A stretch of 64,000 nt of DNA from Simmondsia chinensis (GCA_018398585.1 JAGTTD010000001.1:12340501-12404500); one strand, 5' to 3'. Positions 1-9,759 are shown, numbered from the stretch's first letter. Program-made: numbers and translations. Notes: a model not told the origin generated them from the sequence alone.

Positions 1-897
1 CTGACACATTTCTTGAAGATGTCTTCAAGTGACATGGCCTTCCGCAAGAAATTATTTCAGATCGGGATCCTATCTTCATTGGTAATTTTTGGAAAGAGCT
101 CTTCAAACATCAAGGTGTCTCACTCCATTGGTCTACGTCATACCACTCCCAATTCGATGGGCAAACTGAGGTACTTAACCATTGCCTTGAAGGTCATCCG
201 AGATGCATGTGCTTTGAATATCTGAAAGAATGGTTCTCATGGCTTCCTCTCACGGAATGGTGGTGTAACACCACCTACCACACTGCTACCACAGCACTCC
301 TTATGAGGTATTGTATGGTCAACCACCTTCCATCCCTCTTCCATATTTAACTAGCAGCTCCAAAAATGAATTAGTCGACCCAAGTTTGACGGCCCGAGAA
401 CATGTGCTAGCTACACTCACCATTTACACCGCGCACAAAACAATAGGGCTTAACTTGCTAATCTTAAATGAAGTAAGCAACATTTTGATGTTGGCAATTG
501 AGTCTACCTTAAGCTTCACCCTTATGCCCAACACACCCTACGCCGGCACTCAAATAATAAACTTGCCCCAAAGTACTTTAGACCATTCCACATCCTATAT
601 AAAATTGGGTTTGTTGCCTACCAGTTACTCCCACCACCCACCACTTCTATACACCCAACCTTCGATGTCTCTCTGCCAAAAAAGCACCACGGCGCCCACC
701 CAGTCTCAACCGCACTTCATATTCAATGGTCCATCCACACTCTCCCACCCATTCCCGAAACAATCCTCGATCGAAGATTAGCCAAAAATCAAAACCAAGC
801 TATAACCAAAGTCCTCATTAAATGGGTTGGCAAACCAATAGAGGAAGCTACATGGGAAAATTTTGAGGATATTCAATTCAAATACCCTTAGTTTAAC
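1..897 (+). pseudogene. Ty3/gypsy integrase C-terminal part and chromodomain, degenerate
   Basis: This is the 3' end of a gypsy polyprotein entering from the left edge. Near position 50 the frame reads SDRDPIF, and near 150 SQFDGQTE, which carry the second catalytic Asp and the Glu of the integrase D,D,E triad. The sequence YGQPPS at 314-331 is the usual spot downstream of the core. A chromodomain-like end follows at about 775-890, with LIKWVG and EEATWENFED. A chromodomain after integrase is the mark of chromoviruses. The reading frame changes several times and a stop interrupts the first 40 bases, so it is not functional. The purine-rich tract and LTR follow directly. The domain assignment is sound; the exact clade (Tekay-like) is inference. 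Confidence 0.85.
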
Positions 898-918
898 CCT
901 TGTGGACAAGGGTCTTCC

Positions 919-1374
919 ACTGGGGGAAGTATTGATGCAAACATAATTTTGGCTGATGACATGGGCCCACAATCAATTGCATTTCCAGTCCAAAAGCCCA
1001 TAAACAATGAAAAGGAAACAAGGCCCAAAGCAAATAACAACAAGTTCCTTGCACATACTCATCTTCTTCTCCCAAAGAAACAGAACAACGGCAAGCAAGA
1101 TGAGTGATCCTAACAAAAGCTACTAGAAAGGAATAAGCATGATTGAGTAGTTATGTATTTTCCCTCCAATTTTCATTCTGTTTTGACCTTCCATTTTCAA
1201 TTATAAATATTGATGATGTATTGTATTAAAATCATCCTGAATGAAATACAATTTCCCTCTTGTTCTCTCTTATCCCTCGGTTCCAAAACCCTAGATCAGA
1301 AACTCAGGTTCCCACTTCTCACATTTTGGAGAATCCCTGCATTTGATCATATCCTTAAATTGTTCATTGCATCA
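919..1374 (+). repeat. 3' LTR (933-1374) with preceding polypurine tract
   Basis: A purine tract containing TGGGGGAAG (921-929) lies just before the LTR, as expected for plus-strand priming. The LTR starts TGATGCAA at 933 and ends TTGCATCA at 1374, a perfect 8-bp terminal inversion, giving 442 bp. A TATAAATA box lies at about 1203. The five bases after it, TTTAT, are the candidate TSD, but the 5' LTR lies outside the window and cannot be compared. Confidence 0.7.
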
Positions 1375-1753
1375 TTTATCAACCCAAATTCTATAGAAAG
1401 CACACAGAATCGAAGATACATAAATGCTCATAAAGAGTAACCAATTCAATGAGGCAAGCTATTGTTCGGAGAACTACAATTTATAATAGACACTAGAAGC
1501 AAGTAGTAAACATAGACAAGAAACTTTGAATATAATAGAATGACCCCAACAAATACACCAAGATCAGTTATGTACATTATATATGAAAAGAATATGTTCT
1601 TGGGTAACTTACATGGACCAACTCCTTTCTGCAGCTGCAAGCTTATCCAGCAAAGAGAGGACTCACAATCCTTCAAAAGACTTCACATCTGAATTATTAT
1701 CATCTTTATTACTCAGACCCAAACCATAACTCCCATCTCCTTGCAAATTCATA
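1375..1753 (-). other. 3' flank of the host gene; possible lost exon
   Basis: No independent gene is seen. On the minus strand just past the gene's stop, a neighbouring frame stays open for about 33 codons. After one further stop the same frame continues with DKLAAAERSWSM and then GTAAGT, a good plant 5' splice site, near 1605-1615. This could be a 3' UTR with an intron or the decayed end of the coding region. Confidence 0.35.
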
Positions 1754-2773
1754 TCATATATATCCCTCGAACTCGAATTCCTCAATCTTCACATCTGATG
1801 TATTCCTAAACCCTTTGAAAACATTCCCATTTCTAAAACTCCCTTTTCTTTCTTTTCCATTAAACCGCGTAGCGTTCGCATCCTTCCCATTTCTATTCCC
1901 ATTGAAAACCCTTGAAGCTCCAAAATCACCTCTATCACCATCTGAACCCTCACCTTCACTCAATGAACCATCTCTTGCTCTATCACTACTTTGCCTCCCA
2001 CGATTCCTCCCCATCCTCCCTTTCGTTGAACCCCTCGTTGCATCTTGATTTGCCATTCTTTCCCTGCTTGAATTACCCTCAATACCCGCCTTCCCACCAA
2101 AATCTTTCTTCCCATTGTCCCTCATTGAACTCCTCTTATATTCACTGCGATCAAGAACCCTAGAATTCATCGAATTCGAACCATACCCATCATTTATCCT
2201 CCTCAATTTCCCCTTATTTCTTTCCTCCTCACCAAAATCACCAACCCCGTCAACCCTCCCGCTATGAACAACCCCTTTAGGAAAAAACCTCGCAGTAGGC
2301 ACCCCATCAGGTGTCTGAAACAACTGAGGTCCATCCCTTTCCGTCCACAAATCAAACCCCTCAGGCTTCTGAAACCGGTCAGCCAAAACCTTCAACTGCT
2401 CATCAGCAGACACAGAGAAAAGGGTCGGTGCCGCAGCCTTCCTCTCTTCGGGCACCGCCTCCCAGGGGCGCTCGAGGGCGGACACCGCGGCCTTGAGCTC
2501 GGCCCGCTTGCGCATCTCGTAGATGTGGCGCTCGCGGGCGAGGCGGGCCTTGAGGAGTTGCTTGGCTTTCTTGGCTTGCATGCGCTTCCACTGCCACTTG
2601 GAGACGCCGCCCGGGTAGGTGCGGGGGCCGCCGCCCATGCGGATGGTGGTGGTGATGGTGGGCCGGTGGATGAGGGAGAGGTGGGAAAGTTTAGGGAGGA
2701 GAGAGAGAAAAGAGGAGGAGGAGAGAGATTGGTTGGGTGAGAGTGTGAAAGGGGATTTCAGGAGGAACGCCAT
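1754..2773 (-). CDS. Conserved plant protein with GGGPRTYPGG module, probably organelle-targeted
   Basis: A single-exon reading frame of 339 residues, the only convincing non-transposon gene in the window. Residues 1-45 are rich in Ser, Leu, Pro and Thr with almost no acidic residues, as in a plastid or mitochondrial transit peptide. At residue 46 comes GGGPRTYPGGVSKWQWKRM, then a Lys/Arg-rich helical stretch to about 100 and a second conserved-looking block (DEQLKVLADRF, FDLWTERDGPQLFQ, ARFFPKGVVHSGR) to about 173. Residues 175-339 are low-complexity Arg/Gly/Ser/Asp. From memory the GGGPRT-PGG motif resembles the N-terminus of some organellar DEAD-box RNA helicases, but no helicase motifs occur here. 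It may be a stand-alone RNA-associated protein or a truncated helicase gene. The start ATG has an AAAAAATGGCG context. Met46 is an alternative start lacking the targeting region. Codons for residues 40-130 are strongly GC-rich compared with the flanks. Confidence 0.75.
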   Translation of the reverse strand: MAFLLKSPFTLSPNQSLSSSSFLSLLPKLSHLSLIHRPTITTTIRMGGGPRTYPGGVSKWQWKRMQAKKAKQLLKARLARERHIYEMRKRAELKAAVSALERPWEAVPEERKAAAPTLFSVSADEQLKVLADRFQKPEGFDLWTERDGPQLFQTPDGVPTARFFPKGVVHSGRVDGVGDFGEEERNKGKLRRINDGYGSNSMNSRVLDRSEYKRSSMRDNGKKDFGGKAGIEGNSSRERMANQDATRGSTKGRMGRNRGRQSSDRARDGSLSEGEGSDGDRGDFGASRVFNGNRNGKDANATRFNGKERKGSFRNGNVFKGFRNTSDVKIEEFEFEGYI

Positions 2774-3489
2774 TTTTTGTTTCTTTCAGTTCACTCGCAT
2801 TACGCTGTTGGGAGAGAAGTGAGGAAGCTGTGGATTTGTCATTAATGAGGGCGAGGTAGTTATTAATTTGCCCAAGAAGCGCAAGGAAGAAGAGTCTTGT
2901 AAGGGTAACATTTGGTTCCGCATATTTTAATTTATCTTTTTTTAGTTTATTTATTTTAATAAAATCTATTTATTTAAGATATATATATATATATATTTTT
3001 TTTAGTAAACTGTTTAATTATGCAATGCAAAAATATCTTTTTTTATAAAATAAAGTATTTCAATATAAGTTAAAAAATTAACTTATCTACTATAATGACA
3101 AAAATAACATAATAATATAATTTATGTAATTATGATAGATAAGAGGGAATCAAGATAAGAGTTAGTCATGCTAGTGAAAAGTGGTGAATGTAGCGAGCTA
3201 TGACCATAAAAGGTGTGGTGATCGGTGACAGTGGTGATAACAAGTAAAAGTAGGTCATTGTGGTAAAGATTTAATGTTAATACAATATTTTTAAAACACT
3301 TCTCTGAAATAAGTTGTGAAAAAGATCCAGTTTTGCATCTTTTTCTACTTAGTTATAAAATAGTTTTTTCATCTTTCTATTTAAGCTGTGAAAATATAAA
3401 AAGATCTTTTCTACCAACAAAACGCAAGTCCTACAATCAAAAAGAGCTTTTTCACAGCTTTAAGCTATTAAAAAACTGAACCAAACGCA
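2774..3489. other. Gene 5' flank and AT-rich MITE-like segment
   Basis: The first 120 bases upstream of the minus-strand gene are pyrimidine-rich, with no clear TATA box. At about 2900 the sequence reads ACATTTGGTTCCGCATATTTTAA, and at about 3480-3496 GAACCAAACGCAGCC. These look like imperfect inverted ends of an AT-rich miniature element of roughly 600 bp. A TA microsatellite sits at about 2979-2994. No target-site duplication could be fixed. Confidence 0.35.
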
Positions 3490-3499
3490 GCCTAAGAAA

Positions 3500-4056
3500 G
3501 TTTGTTACAAAGCATCGGCCATTACAATAGTGCCTAGATTTGAGCTTGGTTAACGAATCATATAATTTTTCTTATTTGCCTTTTTTGTAACTTAGTCAGG
3601 TGCAGTATTAGTCTCACTAAAACAATGGGTAAAATTGAAGGAAATCTCATTATGAATTCTTTGCATGTACTGAATTTTATGCATCTGCCAAGGGAAACTG
3701 AAACTTCCCTTAAGTACCTTGATGACAACCTCGCTATCTCCTTCTACTTAAATCTTCCAAAATCTCAAATCAATTGCCTTAACCAGGCCATCTCTCACTA
3801 CCATAACTTCCATAACAATCAAACTTGCATCCTAAAGCCAATGTATCCTAGCCATAATGAAGCACCCATTCTCATCCTTAATAATATTGCCAGTAGCAGC
3901 CAATCTAATAATCCTAGAAACATCAAAGTTCACCTTCACGATCCACAAATTTGGAGACTTCCATCTAACCCACACCAAGTTTTTGTCCCTTTAGTTTCTC
4001 CTTTCGTGTAGATTTCTCCTCTCACACAATCTAACCGCTGACTATTAGTTTTGTTT
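3500..4056 (-). pseudogene. LINE ORF2 RNase H domain (RVT_3 type)
   Basis: The minus-strand frame shows VNFDVS at the start, where the family has its first catalytic Asp in a VNFDGA-type context, then IIKDENG, VEGDSEVVIKVL and a final block with HCFSETNTAPD, matching the order of the plant LINE RNase H-like domain. This domain degrades RNA in the RNA:DNA hybrid. Two stops interrupt the frame and the Gly-Ala after the first Asp is lost. The domain lies beyond the hAT MITE relative to the rest of ORF2, which shows that the MITE inserted into the LINE. Confidence 0.7.
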
Positions 4057-4064
4057 CTTAAAAC

Positions 4065-4653
4065 TAGGGGTGCACATCGGTCCAAGAGCGGACCGAACCA
4101 AACCGGACTGGACTGGACTGAAGTCTGAAGTACACCAAATCATGAGACCGAGGACCAGACCGATTAAACCTAGGTCGGTCCGGTCCAAGACCGGTTAGAA
4201 ACCCGTTCGGACCGGATCGTACCGATTTGGACCGATTTTTATCTACCCATTGCATTTATAAGAAGAAAAACATTTTTATACGAAAGTTAAAAATTAGAGA
4301 ATAATGATAATAGTATAATTTACACAATATATATAAATTAATGTTAGTTATACGGGATATTTATATAATTATTAAATAGTAAAAAATAAATATTTAATTT
4401 TCTAAGATTTAATATTTTTAGATAAATACATTATATATTAATTATATATTAAAATTATTTACCCAAACTATTTGATGCATAATTGATGTTGATAGGTCTT
4501 CAGTCTGGTCTTCGAGTTTTTCGGTCTTGTACTAGGTAGGGCCGAAGACTAATTAAGCCCATATACTAGGACCGAGGACCGGACCGATGTATGGTCAGTC
4601 CGGTCTGGTCCTTGATCGAAAAGGCCAGTCTGGACCGATTTTGTTCACCCCTA
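4065..4653. mobile_element. Non-autonomous hAT element (MITE), 589 bp
   Basis: The ends are TAGGGGTG and CACCCCTA, perfect over 8 bp and imperfect for longer (GGTGCACATCGGTCC against GGACCGATTTTGTTCACC). They are flanked by perfect 8-bp copies of CTTAAAAC at 4057-4064 and 4654-4661. An 8-bp duplication with these termini indicates the hAT superfamily. The inside holds repeated GGACCG/CGGTCC words and an AT-rich centre. No transposase is encoded; the open frame at 4064-4255 (minus) is an artefact of the repeats. Confidence 0.9.
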
Positions 4654-4661
4654 CTTAAAAC

Positions 4662-5773
4662 CATCTCATTCATATCTTTGTAAATTTGCCACACCAAATA
4701 AATGAATTTGAGCATCTCATTCTACCTTTTGTATATCTTCCTTTTCTTGGTCTTTCAAGCTCTTCCACAAGAGAACTACACTCGAGCAAATCGCCTAGCC
4801 ACCCAATTCTTACTACACTTTCCCAATTCTTCTTAGACGTCGGAAAGTGATGAGGAAATGGTTCTAGCGTCTCTCCCTCCGCCCCGCACCTCGTACAAAG
4901 GTCTCAAGTATTGCATCCCTTATAGTTTAAGCTGCTTCCTGTAGGGAGGCCATTTTGAAGCATTTGCCATTTGAAAATACTAATCCTTGGCTGGACGTCA
5001 AGATTCCAAATCCACTTGTGTCTTCATTCATTCCTCTCATTCCACCGAAGTTAGAGCTAAATTTCTCAATGATCGAGTAGCCCCACCAAGTCTTATCGGA
5101 TGATATTGTTATTTGGCATTGGGATTCTTACTAAGTCTCGCCAACCCCCTTAGGCACCATCTTACCATGCAATTCTTTGCCCCATTGATCGTCTCTGATG
5201 AAACTCGGGACTTTAACATCCAAATCTAGTTGAGGGCACCTTGAACCAGCAATTTGTACTAGGGTATCATTAGTAGCCCATCAATTAAGCCAAATTAAAG
5301 TAGAGTTCGTATCCCCAATCACTTTTCTCATCCTAATGTATAAGGTAGCGAACTCCAAGAATTTCTTTTCTAGGAAGGTGAGTTAGTTCTCTTTGACTTG
5401 TAATCTAAAATATTCATCTCTTGAAGATACCTCATCGAGACTACCTTGACCCAGATTTTGTCCGAATGCCTCAAAACTTTCCACTAAAGTTTAAAAAGAT
5501 AGGCCTAACTAACAACCTCCATTTTCCTGAGGCCTAAACCCCCTGCACCCTTCAGTCTACAAAATCTTATCTGAGTACCCTATTTATACCAAGACTTTTT
5601 TTTTTTCTGGCAGAACTTTTTGTTTATATTACCCCATTCTTTGTACCCTTTTTGGGAATTTGCAATACTGCATGATGTGGATCAAAGATAATTCCAAAGC
5701 AAATTGTATCAGGGTAGTCCGACCTACCTTAGATAAGAGCATAGCCTTCTAGCTAGCTAACTTAGCATTTATC
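4662..5773 (-). pseudogene. LINE ORF2: RT C-terminus and zinc-binding (zf-RVT) region
   Basis: From 5773 downward the minus strand reads KLAS, a stop where Trp is usual, then LLSKVGRTTLIQFAL, the conserved post-RT segment of plant L1 elements. Further on GAGGLGLRKMEVV matches the usual KGGLGIR block. Lower still WNLDVQPRISIFKWQ and a C-x-x-C (CTRCG) followed by a His-rich segment match the zf-RVT domain. Stops and frameshifts break it. The block begins exactly at the target-site duplication of the gypsy element. Confidence 0.75.
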
Positions 5774-6186
5774 TGTTAGCTTCCAATTCGAAATTGAAAG
5801 GCTAACCTCGTAGAAGAAGAGTTGAGATGAAAAGAGAAGTGAAAGGGGATGAGAAATAGAGAAGTAGATGAGAAAAGAGGGAGAAATTCCAAAGGAAAAT
5901 CTGAATTTTATTGATTGAATGAAGAAATTACATGCTTAGAGCTTACATATACAAATTAGGAACATTGAACCTAGCCAACTACCATAACCGACTCAAACAG
6001 AATTTTGGCGCCAAAATGCACAGCCGCCAAGTTTGACCTATCTTGACCACTAACCGACCTTCCCTTGGCGCCAAACCAACCCAACTAACTTTTGAATACA
6101 TGACAACTCAACAATGAAGACAATACCCAAGAATACAACCAAAATTACAATCAAAATCTAACGATTTATAACATTCCCTCCCTCTT
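5774..6186 (-). repeat. 3' LTR (5774-6173) and polypurine tract (6174-6186)
   Basis: The LTR has TGTTA...TAACA ends. On the minus strand the adjoining AGAGGGAGGGAA is the polypurine tract that primes plus-strand synthesis. The LTR carries a perfect 16-bp palindrome ATTTTGGCGCCAAAAT (6002-6017) and a second TTGGCGCCAA (6065-6074). The TATA motif seen in the 5' LTR is altered here (TATATGTA at about 5944-5951). Confidence 0.92.
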
Positions 6187-6189
6187 GAG

Positions 6190-7309
6190 AAACTTCTTGT
6201 CCTCAAGGAGTAAAATTTGGGAATTGGCTCTTCAAGAAATTGCAATTTTCCCCAGTCACAAAGCTCTTGTTCAAGTTGCTCCATTGCACCAACACCTCTT
6301 GCAACGCACCATTTCCCACCTGCAGCTTTCTCCGAGGGTTGACAGCAACTGGTTGCAGCAGCAGCATCCCATTAGACCCTGCTTCAGGAGGCTCCCCAGC
6401 AACTTCAGTTCCCTTCTTGACCTGCTTTTTAAGTAGAGAGACATGGAACACCGGGTGAAGGTAAGTCAAGCTTGTATGCAACATTGCCAATTTTCTCCAA
6501 GATCTTGTATGGACCAAAGAAATGGGCACTTAGCTTAACATTTCGCCCGACAACCAAAGAAGACTGTCTATACTGTTGTAATTTTAGGTAGACCATATCT
6601 CCAACTTCATAACTTTTGTCTACCTTCTTTTTATCTGCATAAAATTTCATTCGTGCCCGAGCTTGCTGGAGATTATCTTTAAGCACTTGCACAATTTGCT
6701 TCCTCTGCTGTACTAAATCACCTGCTACTGAATCAAGAGCTCCCGGTTGCTGCAGCAACATTGGAGAGGGAGGAGAATAGCCATACAAGGCTTGGAAAGG
6801 TGAAGTGCCTATGGATGCATGAAAGTGAGTGTTGAACCAATACTCCGCCAAAGAAAGCCAATGATTCCCTCTCTAGGCCGTGAGAAAACCGTACTCCGGA
6901 GATACTGCTCTACACATTGGTTGACACGTTCGGTTTGGCCATCCATTTTAGGATGATAAGAGGAACTAAGTGCCAATGTTGTACCCATCAATTTGATCAG
7001 CTCCCTCCAAAATGTGCTTGTGAAAATCTTATCACGATCCGAAACAATGGATTGAGGTAATTCATGTAACTTGTAAATGTTGTCAAGGAAGGTTCGTGCC
7101 AATTTTTCAGCAGAAACAGGATGAGCAAGAGCAATGAAATGACTATACTTGGTGAAATGATCCACTACCACCCATATGACTTCCTTGCCCTCGGATCTTG
7201 GCAATCCTTCAATGAAATCCATGCTAATATTGATCCAAGCTCCATCCGGAATGGGACGGGTTGGAGAAGACCCGTGTAATGATGATCTCCCAATTTGGTT
7301 TGTTGACAT
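6190..7309 (-). pseudogene. Gypsy integrase core and degenerate chromodomain
   Basis: Integrase inserts element DNA into the host. The frame at 6809-7309 contains SMDFIEGLP (first Asp), IVSDRDKIF (second Asp) and DGQTERVNQ (Glu), so the D,D,E set is visible. The coding then shifts to the frame at 6429-6851, which has YGYSPPSP and the C-terminal GDMVYLKLQ block. A third shift leads to 6203-6440, where VLVQW and LKSQFPNF mark the remnant of a chromodomain, the region thought to direct insertion through histone binding. The zinc-binding HHCC part lies on the preceding RT frame. At least three frameshifts make it non-functional. Confidence 0.85.
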
Positions 7310-9063
7310 ACCTCACAAGCCTTAACATACTCACTCACTTCCCTTTTCATACTTGGACAACTAAAGTAAGCCTTGACCCGTTGATAAGTACCTTCTATAC
7401 CGGCATGACCTCCCCAAGCTGCATCATGAGAAGCTTGTATAATCTGATCCCTTAACCCAGTAGCAGACCCAATGTACAATTTGCCATGTACTCTGATCAG
7501 ACCTCTTTGCACTGAAATTCCAGCTGCGTTGCCATCTTTTCCTGCATCCTTCACAAGGGCAGTTGCTACACATTCTTGGGCAAAAGAATCACCGTCATAT
7601 GTCTTGTAAATCTCGTCCATCCATGAAGAGATCACCACGGTTGTAGCACTGCAGTACCCCTTTTCAGCATCTTCAAATTTTCTGGACAAGGCATCGGCTG
7701 CAGCATTCTCCTCGCCTCTTCTATACTCAATGTCATAATCAAAGCCAAGCATCTTCATTAGGCCCTTCTTTTGAATTCTCGTCACAATCTTTTGCTCAAG
7801 GAGAAGCTTGAGGCTTTGGTGATCCGTTCGAATGATGAACTTGTGACCATCCAAGTAATGCCTCCATTTTTCAACGGCTAAAAGAATTACTAAATATTCT
7901 TTCTCATAAGTCGACATAGCTTGATGCTTGGGACTAAGAGCTTGACTCAAGTAAGCAATAGGCCTTCCATGTTGAGAAAGAACAGCCCCAATACCTGAAC
8001 CGCTTGCATCTGTCTCCAAAACAAAGCTCTCGGTAAAGTTTGGCATTGCCAACACTAGTGCAGCACACATAGCAGACTTAAGAGCTTCAAATGCAGCCTG
8101 TGACCTCTCATTCCATGTGAATGCATCCTTCTTCAAGAGTTCTGTTAAAGATTTGGCAACGGAACCATATCCTTTAATGAATTTTCTATAATACCCGGTC
8201 AATCCCAAAAAACCTCTCAATTGCTTCAAGGTTATTGGAATTGGCCAATCTTGCATTGCTTGGATCTTCGTAGGATCAGTGGAAACTCCTTCTTGAGAGA
8301 TGACATGGCCCAAATACTCAAGCTTTGTTTGAGCAAACGAACACTTGGACAACTTCGCAAAGAACTTGTGTTGCCGCATCACCACAAGGACTTGTCTAAG
8401 GTGAGTGAGATGATCTTCATAAGAGGAGCTATAAATCAGTATGTCATTGAAGAATACGAGCACTGATCTTCTCAAGAAAGGTTTGAAAATATCATTCATT
8501 GCCGCTTGATAAGTGGCCGGAGCATTTGTTAGGCCAAAAGGCATAACAACAAACTCGAAATGCCCATGATGAGTTTGAAAAGCAGTCTTGTATATATCCG
8601 GCTCAAGAACTTTGATTTGATGATACCCCTGTCTCAAATCAAGCTTAGAGAAGAAGCATGCTCCATATAACTCATCAAGCAAATCAACTATGACGGTAAT
8701 GGGAAACTTATCCTTCACTGTCAAAGAATTCAATTGCCGATAATCGATGCACATTCTAGCCGAGCCATCTTTCTTCTTCACAAGGATCACAGGTGAAGCA
8801 AAAGGACTATGGCTGGGCCTAATGAAACTCATGTGAAGTAACTCCTCAACTTGTCTCTCAATTTCTGTCTTTCGACCATGAGCATAGCGGTATGGCCTAA
8901 TCTTGACCGGATCAGCATTCGCACGAAGAGGAATGGCATGGTCCACATTTCTTTGAGGAGGAAGGCTCTTTGGTTGCTCAAAAATGTCCTCAAACTCTTC
9001 AACTAAGGCCTGAACTTCTAGCTTTATGTCCGGCTGTAGCTCAACAGGGGAGATCACAAACAA
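7165..9063 (-). CDS. Reverse transcriptase-RNase H (plus integrase zinc finger), catalytic residue lost
   Basis: An open frame of 632 residues. RT occupies about residues 60-240, with KKKDGSARMCIDYRQLN, FFSKLDLRQGYHQI (first catalytic Asp, residue 142) and MPFGLTNAP. The catalytic box, usually FxDD or YVDD, reads FFND at 204-207, so one of the metal-binding Asp residues is Asn. RNase H follows at about 300-450, with LETDASGSGIGAVL, YEKEYLVIL and RTDHQSLKLLL. An integrase zinc-binding segment (HAGIEGTYQRV, then CEVCQQTK) ends the frame before a shift into nonsense over the last 30 residues. RT copies the element RNA and RNase H removes it. The N substitution predicts loss of polymerase activity even though the frame is open. 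Confidence 0.9.
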   Translation of the reverse strand: MFVISPVELQPDIKLEVQALVEEFEDIFEQPKSLPPQRNVDHAIPLRANADPVKIRPYRYAHGRKTEIERQVEELLHMSFIRPSHSPFASPVILVKKKDGSARMCIDYRQLNSLTVKDKFPITVIVDLLDELYGACFFSKLDLRQGYHQIKVLEPDIYKTAFQTHHGHFEFVVMPFGLTNAPATYQAAMNDIFKPFLRRSVLVFFNDILIYSSSYEDHLTHLRQVLVVMRQHKFFAKLSKCSFAQTKLEYLGHVISQEGVSTDPTKIQAMQDWPIPITLKQLRGFLGLTGYYRKFIKGYGSVAKSLTELLKKDAFTWNERSQAAFEALKSAMCAALVLAMPNFTESFVLETDASGSGIGAVLSQHGRPIAYLSQALSPKHQAMSTYEKEYLVILLAVEKWRHYLDGHKFIIRTDHQSLKLLLEQKIVTRIQKKGLMKMLGFDYDIEYRRGEENAAADALSRKFEDAEKGYCSATTVVISSWMDEIYKTYDGDSFAQECVATALVKDAGKDGNAAGISVQRGLIRVHGKLYIGSATGLRDQIIQASHDAAWGGHAGIEGTYQRVKAYFSCPSMKREVSEYVKACEVCQQTKLGDHHYTGLLQPVPFRMELGSILAWISLKDCQDPRARKSYGW

Positions 9064-9066
9064 ATG

Positions 9067-9732
9067 CTAGAGCCACTGGACTGCTTTCTTCCTGATTCCA
9101 CCTTGAAGTCGCTTACCATCAATCAACTTGAGCTGAGCTTCCTCTGATATGCCTTGCAGAGAGACCTTGGTGCCATGAACCTCAAATGCCACAGTCATTT
9201 TATCAAAATCAAACACCATGGGGATGAAGGTTCTCATCCAATCCACCCCTAGCACCATATCACAAACTCCCAAAGGAAGTACTCTAAAATCAAAGGTGAA
9301 TTGATGATCTTGCATAGACCATGGGAATGCTAGGCACTTGTTTTGAGTTATTAGTGAATTGACATCAGCCACCATGGCCGCCAATGGATGAGTCTTTGTC
9401 ACTTCATGCCTCACCTTTTTAATCAACTTAGGATCAACGAACCTATGTGTGCTCCCACTATCAATAAGAACAACGATAGAGGTTTTACCAGCCTTGCCTC
9501 TAATTCTAATGGCATTATGAGCTCCACTCCCGGTCAAGGTCTTCATGGATATCTCGACTTCATCATCTGTCATCCCATCTTGTGAAGTAGGACCATCACT
9601 GTCTTCCTCTGCATCTGAGTCTTCACTGCCCGATGCAACCCCAGCACAGGACCCTCTAGCATACATTAAGGTATGATATTTACACCTATGGCCAAGCTGA
9701 TAAGGCTGATTACAACGAAAGCATAACCTCAC
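9067..9732 (-). CDS. Gag zinc knuckle and aspartic protease
   Basis: A frame of 221 residues. Residues 1-20 hold a CCHC-like knuckle (CFRC then GHRC), the RNA-binding end of Gag. After an acidic linker the protease shows VVLIDSGSTHRFVD at about 85-98, with the catalytic DSG, and then LPLGVCDMVLGVDWM, the typical gypsy downstream motif. The protease cleaves the polyprotein. The frame stops just before the RT frame begins at 9063. The short gap could have been bridged in the ancestor or created by a mutation. Confidence 0.88.
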   Translation of the reverse strand: MRLCFRCNQPYQLGHRCKYHTLMYARGSCAGVASGSEDSDAEEDSDGPTSQDGMTDDEVEISMKTLTGSGAHNAIRIRGKAGKTSIVVLIDSGSTHRFVDPKLIKKVRHEVTKTHPLAAMVADVNSLITQNKCLAFPWSMQDHQFTFDFRVLPLGVCDMVLGVDWMRTFIPMVFDFDKMTVAFEVHGTKVSLQGISEEAQLKLIDGKRLQGGIRKKAVQWL

Positions 9733-9759
9733 TGAACTCTTGTCAACAACATGGGTAAA

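Noticed and set aside
311..781. 156-residue open frame at the left edge as a gene
   Set aside because: Only its first residues follow integrase text; the rest is an out-of-frame reading of gypsy pol between the core and the chromodomain.
2264..2740. 158-residue plus-strand frame, and shorter ones, opposite the host gene
   Set aside because: They are shadows of the GC-rich coding region on the minus strand and show no motif.
3625..4011. 128-residue plus-strand frame
   Set aside because: It is the complement of the LINE RNase H domain, which reads better on the minus strand.
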